Shown here piece after piece: positions 8,542 through 12,228 of a stretch of DNA of 12,228 nucleotides (its first letter is position 1; each line of letters starts with the position of its first letter). Position numbers and translations under genes: made by a program. Under the pieces are notes generated by a model. The model saw only the letters and a list, made by a program, of their open reading frames with translations, ran no database searches and was not told the origin of the DNA. The stretch comes from Sphingomonadaceae bacterium (lineage in GTDB: Bacteria > Pseudomonadota > Alphaproteobacteria > Sphingomonadales > Sphingomonadaceae). The stretch covers positions 1-12,228 of the forward strand of contig CANEVG010000063.1 in the NCBI GenBank assembly GCA_947442095.1. The letters run 5' to 3'.

Positions 8542-9480
8542 TTAGTAGCCGAGCGCGAAATCGACCTGCGGGGTGAGCGGTTCGCCGCGCTTGTACCGCG
8601 CCAGATTCTCCAGGAACCGCGCCCCCGAACGCTGAAACATCTGGCTCTGCGCGCGGCCGGAAAGGTGCATCGTCACGTGCACGTTGGGCATGGACCAGAG
8701 CGGGTGCCCTGCCGGGAGCGGCTCGGGCGTCGTGACATCAAGGAACGCGCCGCCGATGCGCTTTTCCGTGAGGGCGGTCACCAGTGCATCCTGATCGACC
8801 ACGCTGCCGCGCGCGATGTTCACCAGCACGGCCGAAGGCTTCATCCCCGCAAGCTCGGCCGCGCCCATCATGCCGTCGGTCTCAGCCGTGGCGGGCACGG
8901 CAAGGATCACCCAGTCGAATTCGCCAAGCCGCGCGCGCCATTGGTCGGGCGTCAGGACCCCTTCGCCAGCCGAACGCCGCACCTTAACCACGTCGACATC
9001 GAACGCCGTCAGCATCCGGTCGACCCGTTGGCCTATCTCGCCATACCCCAGAATCAGCGCCTTGCTCCCGCCGAGCTCTACCTTGCCCGGCGAATCGTTC
9101 AGCCACTCGTGCCGCTCCTGCGCGCGCACCACCTCGCGGTAGCCTTTGGCCACGTTGAGCATACCCATCACCACATATTCGGCGATGGTCACCGCATTGA
9201 TGCCCACGCCATTGGTCATGACCACACCGCGCTCCGCCATCAGCGTCAGCGGCAGGCCGTCAATGCCGGCGTAGATGCTGGTCAGCCATTTGAGCTTCGT
9301 GGCCCGGGTGATCGCCTCGGCCATCACGGCCTTATCATCCAGATCGAACCAGCCGATTTCGGCCTCGGGCGCCATCACCAGCAGTTCATCGGTATGGCGA
9401 AAGAACCGCGCGTCCACCCAATCGGGCAAGTACGGCTGGATCAGCGGCGCGGCGAGCGCGTTCATCACGAGTATGGTCAT
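8542..9480 (-). CDS. D-2-hydroxyacid dehydrogenase, probably NADP-dependent
   Basis: A 312-residue protein of the D-isomer-specific 2-hydroxyacid dehydrogenase family, the usual length. It interconverts 2-ketoacids and D-2-hydroxyacids in the cytoplasm. The nucleotide-binding domain (about 95-280) has GYGEIG (145-150). The catalytic residues are visible: Arg224 in NIARG, Glu253 in DVTTPEPLP and His272 in TMHLSG. After the second beta strand the sequence is VVKVRRS (164-170), with basic residues and no acidic one. In this family that favours NADP(H) over NAD(H), so a glyoxylate/hydroxypyruvate reductase-like role is plausible; the substrate is not determined. It starts 20 bases after the DUF3828-type gene, with AGAGGATC upstream of the ATG, and probably belongs to the cysS transcript. 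The 162-base gap on its other side suggests the acetolactate-synthase-like gene has its own promoter. Confidence 0.9.
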   Translation of the reverse strand: MTILVMNALAAPLIQPYLPDWVDARFFRHTDELLVMAPEAEIGWFDLDDKAVMAEAITRATKLKWLTSIYAGIDGLPLTLMAERGVVMTNGVGINAVTIAEYVVMGMLNVAKGYREVVRAQERHEWLNDSPGKVELGGSKALILGYGEIGQRVDRMLTAFDVDVVKVRRSAGEGVLTPDQWRARLGEFDWVILAVPATAETDGMMGAAELAGMKPSAVLVNIARGSVVDQDALVTALTEKRIGGAFLDVTTPEPLPAGHPLWSMPNVHVTMHLSGRAQSQMFQRSGARFLENLARYKRGEPLTPQVDFALGY

Positions 9481-9500
9481 CGCCCTGATCCTCTGGCTGG

Positions 9501-9995
9501 CTAGCGCTGTTTGCGCAGCGCGATATCGGCTGCGGTCGTGCGGATCAAACTCGCGCGCAAGCCGCCGCGAAAGCCACTCGCAAAAATGTCATCGATCAGC
9601 CACTGGCCCCCTGCCTGCTGCAGAACGAAACGCAGCGGCGCATGGCGACTGCCCAGCGACACTGTCACCGCGCGGCGGCCCGGGCCGAGCCGTCGGTTGC
9701 CGACGATCCGGGCCCGAAAGATTGGCGAATCCCAGTCCTGACACTGGCAGAGCCAGTCAAAGTCCGAGAGATCGTCGACCTCATCGGTTGGGGTGACCGC
9801 GAGCCACTTGGTGATCAGGGCCTTCAACTGCGGAGTGAAAATTGGCCGATCAAATGGCGCGACCTGCACGCGAGTGTCGTTGAAGGGCGCATAGATGGTG
9901 GCTATGGCAGCTTGCGGCGTGGCGGCGCTGGCCGGTGTTGCGGCGCTGGCCGGTGTTGCGGCGAGCGCGGCGAGGGCGAGCGCGGCGAGGATCAT
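9501..9995 (-). CDS. Small exported DUF3828-type protein
   Basis: A 164-residue protein with a hydrophobic leader (ILAALALAALAATPASA) and a repeated ATPASA segment after it, so it is probably secreted to the periplasm. The body has features I associate with DUF3828 proteins: DFDWLCQCQDWDSP with a CQC pair, then alternating strands (AVTVSLG, LRFVLQQAGG) and a C-terminal QWLIDDIFASG. The function of this family is unknown. The start is ambiguous. ATG at 9995 overlaps the cysS stop as ATGA and has GGAAG five bases before it. ATG at 10007 would add MEAR, giving the signal peptide the basic N-region it otherwise lacks, but has a poor ribosome binding site. Translational coupling to cysS does not imply a shared function. 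Confidence 0.8.
   Translation of the reverse strand: MILAALALAALAATPASAATPASAATPQAAIATIYAPFNDTRVQVAPFDRPIFTPQLKALITKWLAVTPTDEVDDLSDFDWLCQCQDWDSPIFRARIVGNRRLGPGRRAVTVSLGSRHAPLRFVLQQAGGQWLIDDIFASGFRGGLRASLIRTTAADIALRKQR
9922..9963. repeat. 18-base tandem repeat, 2.3 copies, in the leader of the DUF3828-type gene
   Basis: The unit GCGGCGCTGGCCGGTGTT occurs twice in perfect tandem (9922-9939, 9940-9957) plus six bases of a third copy. In the gene it encodes repeated ATPASA at the signal-peptide cleavage region. Being a multiple of three, copy-number change would keep the frame and only alter the number of possible AxA cleavage sites. Confidence 0.85.
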
Positions 9996-11446
9996 CCGAG
10001 CTTCCATTCCCAGCCGAGCGGATCGCCGTCCATGACCTCGACGCCCTTGGCCGCCAGCCCATCGCGCAGCGCATCGGAGCGAGCGAAGTCCTTGGCAGCG
10101 CGGGCTTCCTTGCGCGCAGCTAGCGTAGCTTCGATCTCGGCTTCGGTGATCTCGGCGGATTTGGGGCGGAGGCGCAGGTCGGCGCGGGTTAGGTTAAGCA
10201 GGTCGAGGCCGAGGACAGAATCATATTCTTCAACGACCGTGAGCTTGACGTCATTCGGCTGAAGGCCGGCTAACACCTCTTCAAGAGCTGTGAGCGCTTC
10301 AGGTGTATTCAGATCGTTTGATACGGCCGCATCGAACCACTTCTTGTTGGCGGCCAACTCCGTTGGTTCTGAACGCTGCTTCCTTGTTGACGGCTGGCTA
10401 AGCCTTCCCACCGCGATGAGCATCCGCTTCAATCGCGTCAGCGCTGCCCCTAGTCCTTCCCAGCTGAACTCCAGTTCGCTGCGGTAATGTGCCTGCAAGC
10501 AAAGCAGCCGGTACGCCAGCGGATGGTAGCCCTTGTCGATCAGCAATTGCAGGCGCAGAAATTCGCCCGAGGATTTCGACATCTTGCCGCTGCGCTCGAC
10601 CAGAAAATTGTTGTGCATCCACACCTTCGCACCGGAATTAGCGGCATCGTCGAGGCCATTCGTGCAGCAGTGCGCCTGGTTTTGCGCGATCTCGTTGGGG
10701 TGGTGGATTTCACGGTGGTCGATCCCGCCGGTGTGGATATCAAACGGAAAACCCAGCACAGCACCCGACATGACCGAGCATTCCAGATGCCAGCCTGGCG
10801 CGCCTTTGCCCCAGGGCGAATCCCATTCCATCTGCCGCGCCTCGCCCGGCGGGGTCTTGCGCCAGATGGCGAAGTCGGCCGCGTTGCGCTTGCCCTCCAC
10901 GGCTTCGATGCGGCCCTCACCGTCCTCGGTCTGCGCACGGGCTAGGCGGCCATAGTCAGCCACTGTGGAAACATCGAAATAGAGCCCGCTTTCAAGCTTG
11001 TAGCAGTGCTGCGCGGCGATGCCCCTGGCGAATTCGATCATCTGCGGCACATAGTCGGTCGCGACGGTCCATTGCGCCGGCTGGCGGATATTGAGCGCAC
11101 GCACATCGGCCCAATAGGCCTGCTTGTAGTGCTCGGCGATGTCCCAGATCGACTGCTTCTGCGCGGCTGCCATTCGCTCCATCTTGTCCTCACCGTCGTC
11201 CGAATCGTTGGTCAGGTGGCCGACGTCGGTGATGTTGATGGCATGGGTGAGCTTGTAGCCCTTGAAGCTGAGCGTCCGCCCAAGCACATCGGCGAAGACA
11301 TAGGCACGCATGTTGCCGATATGCGGGTAGTTGTAGACCGTCGGCCCGCAGGTATAGACGCGTGCCTCGCCGGGGTGGACCGGCACGAACGGCTCGGCGC
11401 GGCGGGTCAGGCTGTTGAACAGCGTGAGCGGGGCAGTGCTTTCCAT
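9992..11446 (-). CDS. cysS: Cysteine--tRNA ligase (cysteinyl-tRNA synthetase)
   Basis: A 484-residue class I aminoacyl-tRNA synthetase that charges tRNA-Cys with cysteine using ATP, in the cytoplasm. The N-terminal TLFNSLTRRAEPF and YTCGPTVYN are family hallmarks. The HIGH-type motif is HIGN (42-45) and the KMSKS motif is at 288-292. The zinc site is visible: Cys33, Cys223 (LECSVMS), and His248 with Glu252 in HHPNE. GGIDHREIHHPNE (240-252) is characteristic. A helical C-terminal tRNA-binding domain follows (about 330-484). Length is close to alphaproteobacterial relatives and slightly longer than the E. coli enzyme. The ATG at 11446 has AGAGG upstream. Bases about 10200-10440, coding part of the C-terminal domain, are about 55% GC, lower than the surroundings; the frame is intact. 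The gene overlaps the DUF3828-type gene by four bases if that gene starts at 9995. Confidence 0.98.
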   Translation of the reverse strand: MESTAPLTLFNSLTRRAEPFVPVHPGEARVYTCGPTVYNYPHIGNMRAYVFADVLGRTLSFKGYKLTHAINITDVGHLTNDSDDGEDKMERMAAAQKQSIWDIAEHYKQAYWADVRALNIRQPAQWTVATDYVPQMIEFARGIAAQHCYKLESGLYFDVSTVADYGRLARAQTEDGEGRIEAVEGKRNAADFAIWRKTPPGEARQMEWDSPWGKGAPGWHLECSVMSGAVLGFPFDIHTGGIDHREIHHPNEIAQNQAHCCTNGLDDAANSGAKVWMHNNFLVERSGKMSKSSGEFLRLQLLIDKGYHPLAYRLLCLQAHYRSELEFSWEGLGAALTRLKRMLIAVGRLSQPSTRKQRSEPTELAANKKWFDAAVSNDLNTPEALTALEEVLAGLQPNDVKLTVVEEYDSVLGLDLLNLTRADLRLRPKSAEITEAEIEATLAARKEARAAKDFARSDALRDGLAAKGVEVMDGDPLGWEWKLG

Positions 11447-11522
11447 GGGCCAGCCTCTGCCAGCCAGCGAGGCGAAAGGTCAAGCACTGCCCGACGGGAG
11501 CCTGCCCCTCCGCCACCCTTCG

Positions 11523-11554
11523 CCCCCCTCCCCGAGCAAGCTCGGGGGGCGGGG
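11523..11554 (-). terminator. GC-rich terminator-like hairpin after the secreted-protein gene
   Basis: CCCCGAGC (11530-11537) pairs with GCTCGGGG (11540-11547), and the stem extends outward to 11523/11554 with one G-T pair and one mismatch. It begins 7 bases after the stop at 11564-11562 and lies upstream of cysS. There is no U-tract, so it may act with other factors or as an mRNA 3' stabiliser. Similar C/G-rich hairpins are common between genes in sphingomonads, from general knowledge, so it may be a dispersed repeat. Confidence 0.55.
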
Positions 11555-11561
11555 GGCAGGA

Positions 11562-12228
11562 TCACTCCGCCTCTGGCTCGGCCTGGCCCAGCACCTCAAG
11601 CTGCGCCGTGCAGCCCTTTTCGGCGAGCAGCGTGGCCGCCTCCACCGGGTCTTCCGGAACGCTCGCCAGCAGCCGCGCGGTGATCTTGACCGTCTGGCCG
11701 ACGGGACTGGTGAAGCGGTAGGTCTGCCCATCGATCACCGGCAAGGTGGCGACCGGCCAGAGCTTGATCGCGCTGCTGGCGCGGAAGGTAACTTCGGCGG
11801 GCGTACCATCGGCGGCGAACAGCGTGCCGTTGCCGGTTTCGGCGCGGTTTGGCCGCCACAGCACGACTTGAGCCGGATCGGCGATGCATACCGTGCCGCC
11901 GCGGCTGACATCGACATACCACACGTTGTCCGGACGGACCGCCTCGGTCGGCACTTCGGTATCGCCGCGCACCGCCCCGGTGCGGGTGCGCGCCGCGCCG
12001 CGCGCCAGCAGGCTGGCGAGCGCGGTGTTGCCGCCCGCGTCGCGGTTCACCGCGCTGTCCAGCTTGAAGCTGCCCGGCCCGGAGAGGACGCGCGATCCGG
12101 CCTTGTCGATCACCGTCACCTGATCGCCCGCCTTCAGCACCACCGGTGCGCCCGCAGGCAGCTTGCGCCCCGCAGGATACGCCGTCGCCGATGGCCCGGT
12201 CGAGCGGATCACCACCGCCTGCGCCTGA
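11562..12228 (-). CDS. Secreted protein of unknown function, 5' end outside window
   Basis: At least 221 residues are visible and the frame is open to the right edge. The first visible residues are QAQAVVIRSTGPSA, which looks like the end of a signal peptide (AQA cleavage) followed by the mature protein. The true start is therefore probably just outside the window, and the GTG at 12215 is likely internal. The mature N-terminal part, with AGRKLPAGAPVVLKAGDQVTV, resembles the beta-rich FecR-like arrangement of a hydrophobic strand, a charged turn and a GPGSF loop. A second part (about 105-221 of the visible sequence) is also strand-rich, with TVCIADP and EKGCTAQL carrying the only two Cys, which could pair. 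It ends in an acidic tail (QAEPEAE). I cannot name the family. A terminator hairpin follows it, so it belongs to a different unit from cysS. Confidence 0.75.
   Translation of the reverse strand, partial: QAQAVVIRSTGPSATAYPAGRKLPAGAPVVLKAGDQVTVIDKAGSRVLSGPGSFKLDSAVNRDAGGNTALASLLARGAARTRTGAVRGDTEVPTEAVRPDNVWYVDVSRGGTVCIADPAQVVLWRPNRAETGNGTLFAADGTPAEVTFRASSAIKLWPVATLPVIDGQTYRFTSPVGQTVKITARLLASVPEDPVEAATLLAEKGCTAQLEVLGQAEPEAE

Noticed and set aside
11478..11483. TTGACC in minus-strand sense as a -35 box for cysS
   Set aside because: No acceptable -10 element lies at the right distance, so I do not call a promoter.
11523..11554. The GC hairpin as part of an insertion element or CRISPR repeat
   Set aside because: Only one copy is in the window and there is no transposase, direct repeat or spacer pattern; a terminator-like role explains it better.

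Overview
All eight genes in this window lie on the minus strand, so the window reads right to left. The DNA is high-GC with dense GC-ending codon use. Protein similarities, secreted small proteins and GC-rich intergenic hairpins suggest an alphaproteobacterium, most likely Sphingomonadales. This placement is my inference from sequence character, not from a marker gene.

Layout from right to left. (1) The 3' part of a secreted protein of unknown function (its start lies beyond the right edge), followed by a strong GC hairpin terminator. (2) cysS, cysteinyl-tRNA synthetase, overlapping by ATGA a small exported DUF3828-type protein, followed after 20 bases by a D-2-hydroxyacid dehydrogenase with an NADP-like Rossmann fold. 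(3) A 162-base gap with several palindromes, then a two-gene unit: an acetolactate-synthase-like thiamine-diphosphate enzyme and an aldehyde dehydrogenase, 44 bases apart. (4) A 160-base gap with a hairpin just after the aldehyde dehydrogenase, then a tightly coupled three-gene unit: an exported five-haem cytochrome c, a lipoprotein with two GlcG/HbpS-like domains, and a large protein that looks like an outer-membrane beta-barrel and runs off the left edge.

The most interesting part is region 4. The three genes overlap by 1 base (TGATG) and 4 bases (GTGA), so they are probably translated together and their products probably work together. An exported multihaem cytochrome, a lipoprotein and a beta-barrel are the same classes of part as in porin-cytochrome conduits (Mtr/Pcc type), but here the lipoprotein carries tandem GlcG/HbpS-like domains instead of c-type haems. 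I infer a possible cell-envelope redox or haem-related complex that I do not recognise as described. The sequence does not prove electron transfer across the outer membrane.

The middle region looks like carbon metabolism: a carboligating or decarboxylating enzyme, an aldehyde oxidiser and a 2-hydroxyacid/2-ketoacid reductase. No mobile elements, tRNA, rRNA or CRISPR arrays were seen. No stretch longer than 300 bases lacks a gene.
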